Assembly (NCBI GenBank): GCA_026709985.1
Contig: JAPORY010000098.1
Location: forward strand, 1 to 64,000
DNA length: 64,000 nucleotides
Direction of reading: 5' to 3'
From: Aestuariivita sp.
Lineage (GTDB): Bacteria > Pseudomonadota > Alphaproteobacteria > Rhodobacterales > Rhodobacteraceae
Part shown: positions 9,160 through 18,602 of the stretch, piece by piece
Numbering within the stretch: the stretch's first letter is position 1
Layout: each line of letters begins with the position of its first letter
Notes under the pieces: generated by a model
Database searches by the model: none
What the model was told of the DNA's origin: nothing
The model's input: the letters and a program-made list of their open reading frames with translations, nothing else
Program-made: the position numbers and the translations under genes

Positions 9160-10766
9160 TGCACACCCCCGTACTGAACCCCCGCCAGCCGTTCCATTTC
9201 TGGCTTCCAAGTAACCAAATCGTCCTTGCTGAATCGGTCAAGATGAACATGGCCGCAGGCGCGAGCCATGACCTTCATCAAGTCAACGGAGGCCATCAGG
9301 AAATTACATAATCGCTCCGCCGACTTTTCTATCGACAAACGCTGCGTCAAATGCGGTTTTTGGGTCGCTATTCCAACTGGGCAATTATTCGTATGACAGG
9401 CCCGCATGGCCAAACATCCGATGGCCTGCATCGCCGAATTCGAGAGTGCTATGGCATCAGCCCCTAATGCCAACGCTTTAATAAAGTCCGGAGCCGTGCG
9501 CAGACCACCCGTTATAATCAGCGAAACATGTGGTTGCTCGCACTCATCCAAGTATTTTCGCGCCCGAGCCAAGGCGGGGATTGTGGGTACGGAGATATGG
9601 TCTCGAAAAAGGGTAGGCGCGGCCCCCGTGCCGCCACCACGACCGTCAAGAATAACGTAATCAACCCCAACTGACAGGGCGGCTTCGATATCTTTCTCAA
9701 TATTCTGCGCCGAGAGTTTATAGCCGATCGGAATGCCGCCAGTGCGATCCCTTACTTCATCAGCAAAGGCTTTAATTTGCGACACGTCACTCCATTGCGG
9801 AAATCGCGCCGGTGAAATAGCCGCCTGCCCCTCTTGCAGACCGCGAACTTCCGCAATTTTTCCTGAAACTTTTGTGCCTGGAAGATGACCGCCAGTACCA
9901 GTTTTTGCTCCTTGTCCGCCTTTGAAATGAAACGCCTGAGCGAGGGCCACTTTGTCCCAAGAAAATCCAAACCGTCCCGACGCCAACTCATAAAAGTACC
10001 GTGAGTTGCTCGACTGCTCCTCCGGCAACATGCCACCCTCACCCGAACAAATCCCGGTACCAGCTTTTTCGGCTCCAAGCGCTAACGCGATTTTTGCCGG
10101 TTCACTAAGTGCCCCAAAGCTCATATCCGATACGAATAACGGTATCTCAAGAGTGAGCGGCTTTTGCGCCCGGGCGCCGATTACAACTTTAGTCTCGACG
10201 GGCTCGTCGTCCAAAAGTGGCGGGCGAGCGAGTTGCCCCGTGACAATTTGAATATCATCCCACAACGGCAAATCATTGCGAGGCACTCCCATCGAGTCGA
10301 CAAAACCGTGATGACCGGTCCGGTTCAGTCCGAACTTGGCATAATGCTGAATTTCGGCATTTTTTGGTTCTTCTTCGGTCGCGTGCCCAGTATCTGCATA
10401 AAGTCCTAAGTAGACGTCGCGATCAAACGGTTGTGGATTTTCCTGCGCCCAAGCTTTAATCTCATCGCTGTCGACAAGAACTTCGTCTTCCGCAACCCAC
10501 GACGAGAATTTCGGTAAACGTTCCTCGTTAGCATACTCCGAGACCCCCGACTCAAGCCGATAGTCCCAATTGTGAACGCCGCAGATTAAGTTATGGCCGC
10601 GCACGAAGCCATCAGACATTAAGGCACCGCGGTGCAGACATCGTCCATAGAAAACTGAGATCGCTTCATCCCACCTGATCACAACCAAATCAACGCCTTC
10701 GACGAGCGCATATGCTGGTTGACGATCTTCAAGTTGTGAGAAAACTGCAACGACTTGCGGTTTCAT
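9156..10766 (-). CDS. Rieske domain fused to FMN-binding glutamate-synthase-like domain
   Basis: A 536-residue protein. Residues 1-105 are a Rieske [2Fe-2S] domain with CLH (43-45) and CGVH (62-65). The rest is a Glu_synthase/GltB2-type FMN barrel: DMSFGALS, GEGGMLPEEQ, KGGQGAKTGTGGHLPG, ILDGRGGGTGAAP, and a [3Fe-4S]-type cysteine motif in AMRACHTNNCPVGIATQ. The N-terminal glutaminase domain of true glutamate synthase is missing, as in N-methylglutamate-synthase-like and archaeal-type enzymes. It has no signal peptide, so it is probably cytoplasmic. It is the first gene of a coupled set with the Rieske/heme membrane protein, hinting at an electron relay to FMN. The substrate is unknown. Confidence 0.85.
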   Translation of the reverse strand: MKPQVVAVFSQLEDRQPAYALVEGVDLVVIRWDEAISVFYGRCLHRGALMSDGFVRGHNLICGVHNWDYRLESGVSEYANEERLPKFSSWVAEDEVLVDSDEIKAWAQENPQPFDRDVYLGLYADTGHATEEEPKNAEIQHYAKFGLNRTGHHGFVDSMGVPRNDLPLWDDIQIVTGQLARPPLLDDEPVETKVVIGARAQKPLTLEIPLFVSDMSFGALSEPAKIALALGAEKAGTGICSGEGGMLPEEQSSNSRYFYELASGRFGFSWDKVALAQAFHFKGGQGAKTGTGGHLPGTKVSGKIAEVRGLQEGQAAISPARFPQWSDVSQIKAFADEVRDRTGGIPIGYKLSAQNIEKDIEAALSVGVDYVILDGRGGGTGAAPTLFRDHISVPTIPALARARKYLDECEQPHVSLIITGGLRTAPDFIKALALGADAIALSNSAMQAIGCLAMRACHTNNCPVGIATQKPHLTQRLSIEKSAERLCNFLMASVDLMKVMARACGHVHLDRFSKDDLVTWKPEMERLAGVQYGGVQ

Positions 10767-11276
10767 CCTTACCCCTGCGCCTTCCCTTGAACGAAGAAAT
10801 TATACGGATTTCTCGACGTCTTCTTCGTAATGATTTGATAGTATTCGCTCTTATCTTTGTCTGTTCAAAATGGAAAGCAGTACTAAGGCGAAAAACTGCC
10901 GGTTCAAATCAATACCAGGACTATGGTTATCGTATTATTGTATACAAGGCAAATACCTCATTGGCTCATTGAGCAATTGATAAATCAGTAACTTTAGAGG
11001 CCGCTTCTTTCCAATCTCCACTGAGCACCAGAAACTGGCTGTTAACAGGACAGTAAATCTACGCCTGCAACAGTGCTGTCGCTGGCACACCGGCTACGCG
11101 GAGTCATTTTGTCGAGTAACAATCGTCGCAACAACGCTGGCGGAAATTCTGCGCGAGCAAGAAATATATGAGGCTTTCTGTCCTATTAAATTGAACGCAA
11201 TTGACACCTTTCCGCCTCAATACTACTCAAGCTTTATCCAGTTAGATCTAGAAGCGAGTTCGGTGGGCGTATATTA
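10767..11276. other. Divergent intergenic region
   Basis: About 510 bases between the minus-strand Rieske/FMN gene and the plus-strand methyltransferase. It should hold both promoters. No operator repeat or RNA fold was recognised. Confidence 0.4.
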
Positions 11277-12026
11277 GTGTCGAATACAGCGTCTAAATTC
11301 AAGATTGGTGCCAATAATGATTCGATGATCGCAGAGTTGTTTCCGAAAGATCTCAGTTTAGCGCCGCCGAAACTTGATGTGCCGACCAACCTGAATTTTA
11401 ATGTCCGAATCCAAATGGACGGATTGGACTTTTTGTCAACGCTTGAAGAAAACTCCATTCCAGTTGCGTTTTTTGATCCCCAATACCGGGGTGTGCTAGA
11501 TAAATTAGGTTACGGTAATGAAGGCGTCGGACGCGGCAATGCCCGTTGCAGCCTCGAGCAAATGCGCGAAAGCACGATCCAAGAGTTTATAACGAGCATC
11601 TCGCAACGTCTTATTCCAAGCGGTCACTTGTTCTTATGGATGGATAAGTTTCATCTATGTTCGGGCTTTACCTCTTGGCTTGAGGGCACACCGCTTGATG
11701 TTGTAGACATGATGACGTGGTACAAAGGCAGAATCGGTATGGGATACAGAACCCGCCGAACGTCAGAACATTTAGTTATTTTACAAAAGAAACCGCGCAG
11801 AGTGAAAGGTGTCTGGCGCGTTCGCAATATTCCCGATGTTTGGTATGAAGAAGTACGAAGAGGCGGTCACACGCACAAAAAACCGATAAGAATGCAAAGC
11901 GAATTGATCACCGCTGTTTCTAATCCCAGTGACGTCGTGATTGATCCTGCAGCGGGCAGTTTCTCAGTGCTTGAGGCTTGCCAAAACTCTGGGCGCAACT
12001 TTCTGGGTTGCGATCTGAACGGATAA
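11277..12026 (+). CDS. Orphan DNA methyltransferase (beta-type motif order)
   Basis: A 249-residue protein. The catalytic motif IV appears near the N-terminal third as FFDPQYR, instead of the common DPPY, and the AdoMet-binding motif I is near the C terminus as VIDPAAGSFSVLEA, followed by NFLGCDL. This order is that of beta-class N6-adenine or N4-cytosine methylases. No restriction partner or specificity subunit is adjacent. It starts at a GTG and is the only plus-strand gene within the sulfur/redox block. Its end lies 14 bases from the soxD stop, so the two genes converge. The family is confident; target and role (regulatory or relic of a restriction system) are unknown. Confidence 0.8.
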   Translation: MSNTASKFKIGANNDSMIAELFPKDLSLAPPKLDVPTNLNFNVRIQMDGLDFLSTLEENSIPVAFFDPQYRGVLDKLGYGNEGVGRGNARCSLEQMRESTIQEFITSISQRLIPSGHLFLWMDKFHLCSGFTSWLEGTPLDVVDMMTWYKGRIGMGYRTRRTSEHLVILQKKPRRVKGVWRVRNIPDVWYEEVRRGGHTHKKPIRMQSELITAVSNPSDVVIDPAAGSFSVLEACQNSGRNFLGCDLNG

Positions 12027-12039
12027 TACGCTGACTCTG

Positions 12040-13245
12040 TCAGTCTGAATAGGTTTTTAAGTAAGCAATGACCCCCGCAATTTCGTCTGCTGTCCTCAAA
12101 CCCGAAAACGCCATTTTTGTTCCCTGAAAATACGTTCTTGGCTCCAATAAGAAAGCCGCCATACTCTCTTCATCCCAGATTTGACCTTCTTTGGCTGCAA
12201 CGTCAAATACCTGAGAGTATCGAAAGTCTTCGAGGCCGCCTATAACTCGCCCAAAAATTTTGTTCAGATGCGGCCCTACCCGATGCTTCGCCTGAGCACC
12301 GACCTGATGACAGGTTTGGCACTTCTTAAAAACCTTTTGGCCGTTCTTAACGATGTCTTTATCTGACACTTCTCCGTCAGAGTGGGTTGTTGAGGTCTCG
12401 AGCCGGATCGGTTCCGGGGTTACGTCAAGATCTGACGCCCGCATTGTGATGTTTACAGACTCTTTGCAATTTTGCATACAAGGTTTCTTTCGCCAAAGCG
12501 CGTATTCAGTTTCTGCCCGATCATCAACCACAAATCCGGCAACGTTAGGCATCAGGATGTCGGCAAAGTTTTCATGGCTTAACGCAAAACTCTCATCTAC
12601 CAGATCGTTTGAGTATAAAAGATAAGCGACAATGGCATAAACTTGATCTTCATCCAACGTCTGAGCTGAACCGAAGGGCATGGACCGTTGAATATAATCC
12701 CAAACAGTCGATAGATGGGGCCAATAGGAACCGATCGTCTTTATCGGATTGTCTTCAGCAAGAGTATCGAAGCCTCCAGCCAAGACTGGCCAATTGTCTA
12801 CCCCCTCGGCAAAATCACCATGACATGATGCGCAGTAATCAGAAAAAATGGCCTCCCCGGTCTCGACATCGCCTCGTCCTTCGGGAAGTCCATGACCGTC
12901 TGGCATGATATCGACATCCCATGCGGCAATCTCCGCCGGCAGTGCTGGACGACCAATTCCCAATCGTCGCAACGAGTTCGGTGCTGGCACTGACGCCTTT
13001 GCATCGCGATCAGTAGCTATTCTATTCTCTGAGCCGATATCTTCAGCGTCAGCCAGATTTGTCGTCGTCGGCACCTCGTCAATGGACTTTGCCTCGTCAA
13101 ACTGCGGGCGAACTGCCGCGACTTGCTGAAGCATGACCTGCCGCTCCGCCGCCATTTGATATCGGGTCGCGACACCGTACGCGACGCCGAGGAGGAGCGT
13201 TGTGATCCCTAGCGCCAGGACAAAAAGATTAGGTAATCTCGACAT
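12040..13245 (-). CDS. soxD: Sulfite/sulfane dehydrogenase diheme cytochrome SoxD
   Basis: A 401-residue periplasmic cytochrome c that partners SoxC to take electrons from sulfane sulfur oxidation. It has an N-terminal membrane or signal helix (residues about 6-25), a long linker, a first heme site CASCH at about 138-142 and a second CQTCH at about 309-313; a distal Met is likely in TKMAF near the C terminus. The ATG at 13245 is chosen over an upstream TTG; it overlaps the 3' end of soxC by 17 bases. Gene order with soxC and domain layout match known SoxD. Confidence 0.88.
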   Translation of the reverse strand: MSRLPNLFVLALGITTLLLGVAYGVATRYQMAAERQVMLQQVAAVRPQFDEAKSIDEVPTTTNLADAEDIGSENRIATDRDAKASVPAPNSLRRLGIGRPALPAEIAAWDVDIMPDGHGLPEGRGDVETGEAIFSDYCASCHGDFAEGVDNWPVLAGGFDTLAEDNPIKTIGSYWPHLSTVWDYIQRSMPFGSAQTLDEDQVYAIVAYLLYSNDLVDESFALSHENFADILMPNVAGFVVDDRAETEYALWRKKPCMQNCKESVNITMRASDLDVTPEPIRLETSTTHSDGEVSDKDIVKNGQKVFKKCQTCHQVGAQAKHRVGPHLNKIFGRVIGGLEDFRYSQVFDVAAKEGQIWDEESMAAFLLEPRTYFQGTKMAFSGLRTADEIAGVIAYLKTYSD

Positions 13246-14482
13246 TCTCAACTACCCCTTGAGAATCCACATACCAGGTTTGAACGCCGTTGTTATGGTA
13301 GATTGAATTCTCCCCCCGAACCGCTCGTAATTGGGACTTTGTCGGCTGAACGTAACCGGTTTCATCAATTGCTCTGGCTTGTAACAACATCTCATTACCG
13401 TTCCAGTGAATATCATGATAAAACCGTGTCAACGCCTTGTCGCTACCGCGATAGCCTAACCGCGCTATCTCCCATGAAACGCCACCATCAAGAGACACGT
13501 CGACGCGGGTTATTCGTCCGTGGCCCGACCACGCAAGGCCTGATATCACCAGCGGACCGTATCCGTGAAAAATCGGTGCTTGCGGACTTGGCGATGTGAT
13601 GACAGCCTTAGCATCCATAACCCAACTCCACTTACGCGCTGTGCCATTAGCCAACAGGTCGGTATATTTTGAAGTTTCCTCGCGACTTTCTACCGCCTCC
13701 GCAACAACTTCAATCCGCCGCAGCCACTTTACCCATAGATTGCCCTCCCAACCGGGAACAACTAATCGCACCGGGTAGCCATGCTCTTTTCGTAAGGCCT
13801 CACCGTTCGCCTTAAATGCAACCAAACAATCATCAAGTGCCTTCGCCATCGGGAGCGAGCGGCCATTGGAAGACGCGTCCGCACCTTCAATATACAACCA
13901 GTTCTGATCTGACATGTCAGCGCCAGCTTCTGCCAACAAGACTCGAAGTGGCACCCCCGTATACTCCATATTATGGAGCATTCCGTGAGTGAATTGGACA
14001 CCATTAAGCTGCGCCCCAGCCCACTCCATGCCGGTATTGGCCGCGCACTCACAGAAATAAACATGCGTCTCTCTCGGAAAGCGCTCAATGTCTCCGTAGG
14101 TCAAGACTATTGGGTTCTCAACCAGACCGTTGATCAAGAGTCGATAATCTTGCTTTCGCAGTGCAATTGCACCTGAATGATGCCGCTCAAAGGCGCAGCC
14201 TTGCGGCGTGATTGTTCCGTCCAAGGCGTGAATAGGGGTGAAATTGACCGAACTGATCGTATCGGCTGTTAGCCACGGTACATTTCGGCGAATCACGTCT
14301 CTTTCGTATTCAATTGGTAGACCGTAAGGGGTCGCATCGACCCCATCGCCCGTTTGCGATGCCCAATCTTGTAACTCTGTAATCAATGGATCTGGCGAAC
14401 GAGCTTCTGCCTTGCTCGAAAGCAGACCGCCCGTGGCTGCCGCCGCACCTCCGAGCATCCTTCGGCGGGTCAAACCGGCCAT
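13229..14482 (-). CDS. soxC: Sulfane dehydrogenase molybdenum subunit SoxC
   Basis: A 417-residue member of the sulfite-oxidase molybdopterin family; with SoxD it oxidises SoxY-bound sulfane sulfur in the periplasm. The start has a twin-arginine signal (TRRRMLGG). The Mo-ligand Cys lies in YFCECAANTG, and the dimerisation domain fills the C-terminal third. The ATG at 14482 follows a strong GGAGGAG ribosome site. The next gene, soxD, overlaps its end. Confidence 0.92.
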   Translation of the reverse strand: MAGLTRRRMLGGAAAATGGLLSSKAEARSPDPLITELQDWASQTGDGVDATPYGLPIEYERDVIRRNVPWLTADTISSVNFTPIHALDGTITPQGCAFERHHSGAIALRKQDYRLLINGLVENPIVLTYGDIERFPRETHVYFCECAANTGMEWAGAQLNGVQFTHGMLHNMEYTGVPLRVLLAEAGADMSDQNWLYIEGADASSNGRSLPMAKALDDCLVAFKANGEALRKEHGYPVRLVVPGWEGNLWVKWLRRIEVVAEAVESREETSKYTDLLANGTARKWSWVMDAKAVITSPSPQAPIFHGYGPLVISGLAWSGHGRITRVDVSLDGGVSWEIARLGYRGSDKALTRFYHDIHWNGNEMLLQARAIDETGYVQPTKSQLRAVRGENSIYHNNGVQTWYVDSQGVVENVEIT

Positions 14483-14546
14483 CAACTCCTCCTCTCTTCA
14501 AACAAACACCTCGTCATCGGTGCGAAATTTGTGGCCTCAAATCACC

Positions 14547-16244
14547 TCAGATTATAACATCAATCGAAGGCTTTGGCTCAAGACGCACTGTGCCTAAGAT
14601 CGCAATATGTTTCTCTAACACATCCCAGATCATTGGTCCTTCTGTACCCTCATTCACACTTGCCCACCCGGCAACCACGTAATCTCGGCTTGGGTCGATT
14701 GGCTCCCCGCTCGACAGGAGTGTCATATTTGAAATGCGTTCACCATATCCTTTGCGCACCTCAATTCGATACCCTAGACCGCCGGTGCGGACCATATCGC
14801 CGCCCTGCTGAAAAAACGGGTCTGGATGAAAAATGTTGTCAGCCACATCCTCCAACAACACCTTGAGAAACGCACCGCTCATAACCGTGCGGTAAGCTTG
14901 GCCATAGGTCATTGCCGTCACGCCCCAAATATCCTCCCGCGTTATCGCTTGCCCTGGCAGCATTGAGGGGCCCCATCTCACGCCGGGCGACAATGCAATC
15001 TCTGCGTCGCGTTGCGCAATTAATGCATCACAAATTAAATCATCCCAAGTGCCGTTAAAATTTCCGCGTCGGTAAAGTAGCGACTCCGTAATCCCGATAA
15101 TCTCAGAGATTTCCTTAACGAAAGGTGCCCGTTCGCTCTCAATCAACGCCGCAACCGTCGGATCTGGCGCGAGCACATCAGCAAACACCGGAATGAGCCG
15201 ATGGTGGAAATCTCTAACTTGCCCGTCACGCACATCCAAATCTAGCCGTGACACGAATTTTCCATTAGAACCGGAAGCAATGATCAAGGTGTTCTCGATA
15301 ATTACGGGTTCAGGTAGGGCATCATGAGTATGTCCTGACAAAATGACATCAATACCGGAAACGGTTTGCGCAATTTTTTTATCAACATCAAAGCCATTAT
15401 GGCTAAGCAAAACGACGCATTCGACCCCAGAAAGCCTTAATTCTTCTACCGTGGCAGCCATATTCTCTTGTCGAATACCGAAGCTGAATTCAGGAAACAT
15501 CCACCTTGGGTTGGCAATTGGCAAGTACGGAAATGCTTGGCCGATGACGCCAATTCGAACGCCCCCGCGTTCGAAAACTTTGTAAGGCGGAAAGAGATCA
15601 AGTGCGGGCTCGTCCCATTCTTGATCAAAAATATTCTGACCCAGCGCAACAAACGGGAGACTTTCAACGAGTTCGCGCACGCGCTCTGACCCCAGCGTAA
15701 ATTCCCAATGCAAGGTCATGGCATCTGGACGAAGGGCATTCATCACACGAACCATATCTGCGCCCTCGGTATGGTAGCAGGTATAGGATCCATGCCAAGT
15801 ATCGCCACCGTCGAGTAGTAGGGCTTCAGGTTGGTCCTCCCGGATGGCATTGATAACTGTTGCGACCCGATCTAGTCCCCCAACACGGCCGTAGGTTTGT
15901 GCTAGTGCACTGAAATCATCCGCTGTTAGTACGTAGTGAGAAGGCGAACCGTCTCTAATGCCGTAAAATCGACGCAACGCCGATCCTGAGAGATGGGGAA
16001 CAGAATCGCGATTCGTACCTGATCCGAGATTGACTGATGGTTCTCGAAAATAAAGCGGTTTTAATTGCGCATGAATATCCGTGACATGAATAAGCGACAC
16101 GTTGCCAAGGGTATCAAATTGCAGCAATTGATTCTGCGTCAGCGACTGTTGTGCCGAAACTCGCGCCCAGTTGCCAAGGCCGGAAGCGCCCAAAATTGCC
16201 GAAGCGGCTAGACCGACTTGAAGAAATTCACGGCGGGAAATCAC
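14547..16244 (-). CDS. soxB: Thiosulfohydrolase SoxB
   Basis: A 565-residue periplasmic dimanganese enzyme of the 5'-nucleotidase family that releases sulfate from SoxY-bound sulfonate. It has a twin-arginine leader (SRREFLQVG). Metal-ligand motifs are HVTDIHAQL, GGDTWHGS, MTLHWEFTLG, LSHNGFDVD and SGHTHDALPEP, in family order. A GTG start is used, with GAGG upstream. The length is normal. It lies 64 bases before soxC; the 1.1 kb upstream lacks the soxA and soxX genes often found there. Confidence 0.93.
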   Translation of the reverse strand: MISRREFLQVGLAASAILGASGLGNWARVSAQQSLTQNQLLQFDTLGNVSLIHVTDIHAQLKPLYFREPSVNLGSGTNRDSVPHLSGSALRRFYGIRDGSPSHYVLTADDFSALAQTYGRVGGLDRVATVINAIREDQPEALLLDGGDTWHGSYTCYHTEGADMVRVMNALRPDAMTLHWEFTLGSERVRELVESLPFVALGQNIFDQEWDEPALDLFPPYKVFERGGVRIGVIGQAFPYLPIANPRWMFPEFSFGIRQENMAATVEELRLSGVECVVLLSHNGFDVDKKIAQTVSGIDVILSGHTHDALPEPVIIENTLIIASGSNGKFVSRLDLDVRDGQVRDFHHRLIPVFADVLAPDPTVAALIESERAPFVKEISEIIGITESLLYRRGNFNGTWDDLICDALIAQRDAEIALSPGVRWGPSMLPGQAITREDIWGVTAMTYGQAYRTVMSGAFLKVLLEDVADNIFHPDPFFQQGGDMVRTGGLGYRIEVRKGYGERISNMTLLSSGEPIDPSRDYVVAGWASVNEGTEGPMIWDVLEKHIAILGTVRLEPKPSIDVII

Positions 16245-17375
16245 TTGCTGACCTCGGCATTTGGATCAGTCACACCCTAACCTCGCAGATAAAACCACTG
16301 ATTGACCACCTTAGTCAGCGCACAAAGGCTGACCGACTCGCCCGCGCCCCTATCTCCATCACTGTAGTCAAATTTTTTGATCATCGAAATAGTTTATTGC
16401 ACTTGCGAGATCTTCGCAGAGAATTCCAAACCTAAACTCAAACTGTAATAAAAATCACCGATGTGGGTTCCTCAACACCTTATCATTGAGCTTAGTCGAG
16501 AAGAATTTGCTCGCAGCAATCGCTTTGGCATGCCGTGGATAAGCTTGTTACGAGCCAAACACTTAAACAGTGGGTTCTAGCAGCATCCTTCATCGACATG
16601 ATATCCACAGCGAGCAAATTCTTTTACGCGGCGGGGACCAAAAGTCGGTTTTGGCGCTCGTTCAATGGACCATAGTAGGGTCTGGCTTTTTCGGAAAATT
16701 TCTCCCGATACTGACGGCATTTCTCATTGATGAAGGGTTTCAATCCACCGATACCGCTCTCGTCCCTATGTTGGAATGATCAATTGCCGCCGTCACAACT
16801 CACCTTGCGCACTCAAACTTGATGATTGGGCAGCATCTACGAATCCGCATTCAAGAAAGCACGAAAACAATGCGTGATCATTCGCCGCAGGCTCAAGCAT
16901 TGGTAGTATCAAGAGTTGGTGGACCTGAGATGTGTTTGGAACCGACAGACACCGCGGTCAAACTCAAGAGCACAGATAATGAAACAGCAAGAGCGGCGAT
17001 GACGTCCGTCTTGGCAAAGCCACTCAGTTTGTGATGCCCTTAACTGCGGGAAAGATGCTTTTCGGGATCATTTTTCTTATTTTGGACAGCTGTACTTGCT
17101 ATTATAGCAGCGATATTTTGTTTAGGTTATCATGCGGCAGCGTCAAAAAGCAGAACTTGGTTAGATCAAGAACAATGATCTGATACCAAAAGTTCTCTTT
17201 TGAACGATGCAATGGTCAGCGTTGGAATAAACTACTTGAAACGTTTTCTAAATTAACTTTGAATAGCTTTCGAGAATGTCCCCTTATCTCCTGGCGTCTG
17301 CGATTCTCAGACATCCATGACCAAAATACTATTTGCTAAGGTCGCTCGCTAATTCACACTTTTTTGGACACCCAC
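16245..17375. other. 1.1 kb gap between soxZ and soxB without a gene
   Basis: In many sox operons soxA lies here. I found no heme-binding CxxCH-encoding pattern in the expected minus direction and no credible protein on either strand; short frames have no family resemblance. The sequence contains the inverted repeat listed separately. It may be a deletion scar or decayed DNA. Confidence 0.55.
16501..16623. repeat. 14-bp inverted repeat with 95-base spacer
   Basis: AAGAATTTGCTCGC at 16501-16514 is the exact reverse complement of 16610-16623. Inside the arms, GTGGATA (about 16535-16541) and TATCCAC (16602-16608) form a second, offset inverted pair. No transposase lies between. It could be a remnant of a small mobile element or a regulatory palindrome in the sox gap. 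Confidence 0.6.
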
Positions 17376-17705
17376 TCAACTTAAGGTTATTGACTTGGTT
17401 TCTTCATAAATTGAGCCGTCATCGTCGTACCACCGGAAAAGAAATTCCCCAGCTTCCGGCACAATCGCACTGAACTGAAAGTAAGGGTTAGTCGAAACCG
17501 AGGGCGCAAGCACGACATCAATTATCCCTTGGCCGTTAAACTCGCAGGTAAAGCGATGGATGATTGAACGAGGGATAATATTCCCCTCTTTGTCCTTGCG
17601 ATGTCCCGACTCCATAGGATGAGAAATCAAGGTCTTTATCGTGATTGTCTCGCCCGCACTTGCCGACTTCGGCACCTTTACGCGAGGTTTAACGCCTTTT
17701 GCCAT
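17376..17705 (-). CDS. soxZ: Sulfur carrier complex subunit SoxZ
   Basis: A 109-residue immunoglobulin-like protein that dimerises with SoxY to carry sulfur substrates in the periplasm. It has the typical start MAKGVKPRVKVP, the ISHPMESGHRKD segment and the RWYDDDGS strand near the end. The ATG at 17705 is preceded by GGAG; an in-frame upstream start is less likely. It follows soxY after 20 bases and lacks its own signal peptide, consistent with co-export with SoxY. Confidence 0.95.
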   Translation of the reverse strand: MAKGVKPRVKVPKSASAGETITIKTLISHPMESGHRKDKEGNIIPRSIIHRFTCEFNGQGIIDVVLAPSVSTNPYFQFSAIVPEAGEFLFRWYDDDGSIYEETKSITLS

Positions 17706-17725
17706 GACTTTATCTCCTAAATTCT

Positions 17726-18148
17726 CTAGCCGCCGCAACCGCCAATTGTGACTTTCACGTTGTTACTGGTGCCGATGAAGCTACCGTCGGCCAGTTTGGC
17801 TATCGCAACCACGTCTTGTGATTTTGCTAAACGCACGCGGGTTGATGCCGCTTGCGAACCCGCTAGTGCGCCAAACGCGAACGATGCGACCGCTGGTTCG
17901 GGATTTTCTGTCGCAAAAATGCGGATTTCAACAGCCCCCGGCGCTGCCACCTGAATGGGAACATTGTTGCCATTTTCAGCAATTTCTGGCGTCATTAACG
18001 TGATATTGCCGACGCCAACTTCCGCACCCTGCGTAAATTCATCGGGTGTGCCGACCATAGGATAGTTTACCGCGAACGCGCCACGCGGCAAGCCGAGCAT
18101 CGCGATGGCGGCACCGCCAACAACTGTTTGTCTTCGTGTCAGTTCCAT
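17726..18148 (-). CDS. soxY: Sulfur carrier protein SoxY
   Basis: A 140-residue carrier whose C-terminal Cys holds thiosulfate-derived sulfur during oxidation. It shows a twin-arginine leader (ELTRRQTVVGG) and the diagnostic C-terminal GGCGG. The ATG at 18148 places the leader at the N terminus; the open frame extends 24 codons upstream without signal features. It is first in the Sox block, so the promoter lies in the bases to its right. Confidence 0.95.
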   Translation of the reverse strand: MELTRRQTVVGGAAIAMLGLPRGAFAVNYPMVGTPDEFTQGAEVGVGNITLMTPEIAENGNNVPIQVAAPGAVEIRIFATENPEPAVASFAFGALAGSQAASTRVRLAKSQDVVAIAKLADGSFIGTSNNVKVTIGGCGG

Positions 18149-18602
18149 TTTTCTCTCTACCCCTAGTTGTGCGTCAGCAAGAAAGCGATGACATACCCCC
18201 CAATTGTCTGCTAGCGACAAGGAATAGGTCCCCTGCTCGGCAAGTGTTTCATCGCACGAACTGCTTAAGCAAATTCATCCCGTGACCTGTGATCAATTGT
18301 CATCCCCGTTATCGACAATCCAAAGCCACACACTGCTTGGCTTCTTCCACCAACGCCAAAGTTCTGTCTGATATCGGCATCGCCGATAAGATGTCGCTCT
18401 CGTGCGTAAGACGAATCACATCAATTATATGGGATGCTTAGGCCAATTGTAAAGTTTTCCAGCCGCACGCTCTCAATCTTCTGATCTTTGGCAGATCGGG
18501 AACTAATCAAATCGAAATAGCTGGCGTTTACCGTCTCGCAATGAGTTTCAGAACAGAGTATACTACTCGTAGCGACATGGTTGCGGCGGGTTAGCAGGGT
18601 AT
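18149..18602. other. Upstream region of soxY
   Basis: About 450 bases between soxY and the DUF4411 remnant. It presumably includes the sox promoter. No regulator gene (soxR/soxS-like) or clear operator was seen. Confidence 0.4.

Noticed and set aside
16245..17375. soxA/soxX remnants
   Set aside because: Scanning by eye for codon patterns of CxxCH on the minus strand and for cytochrome-like sequence found none; absence is not proof.
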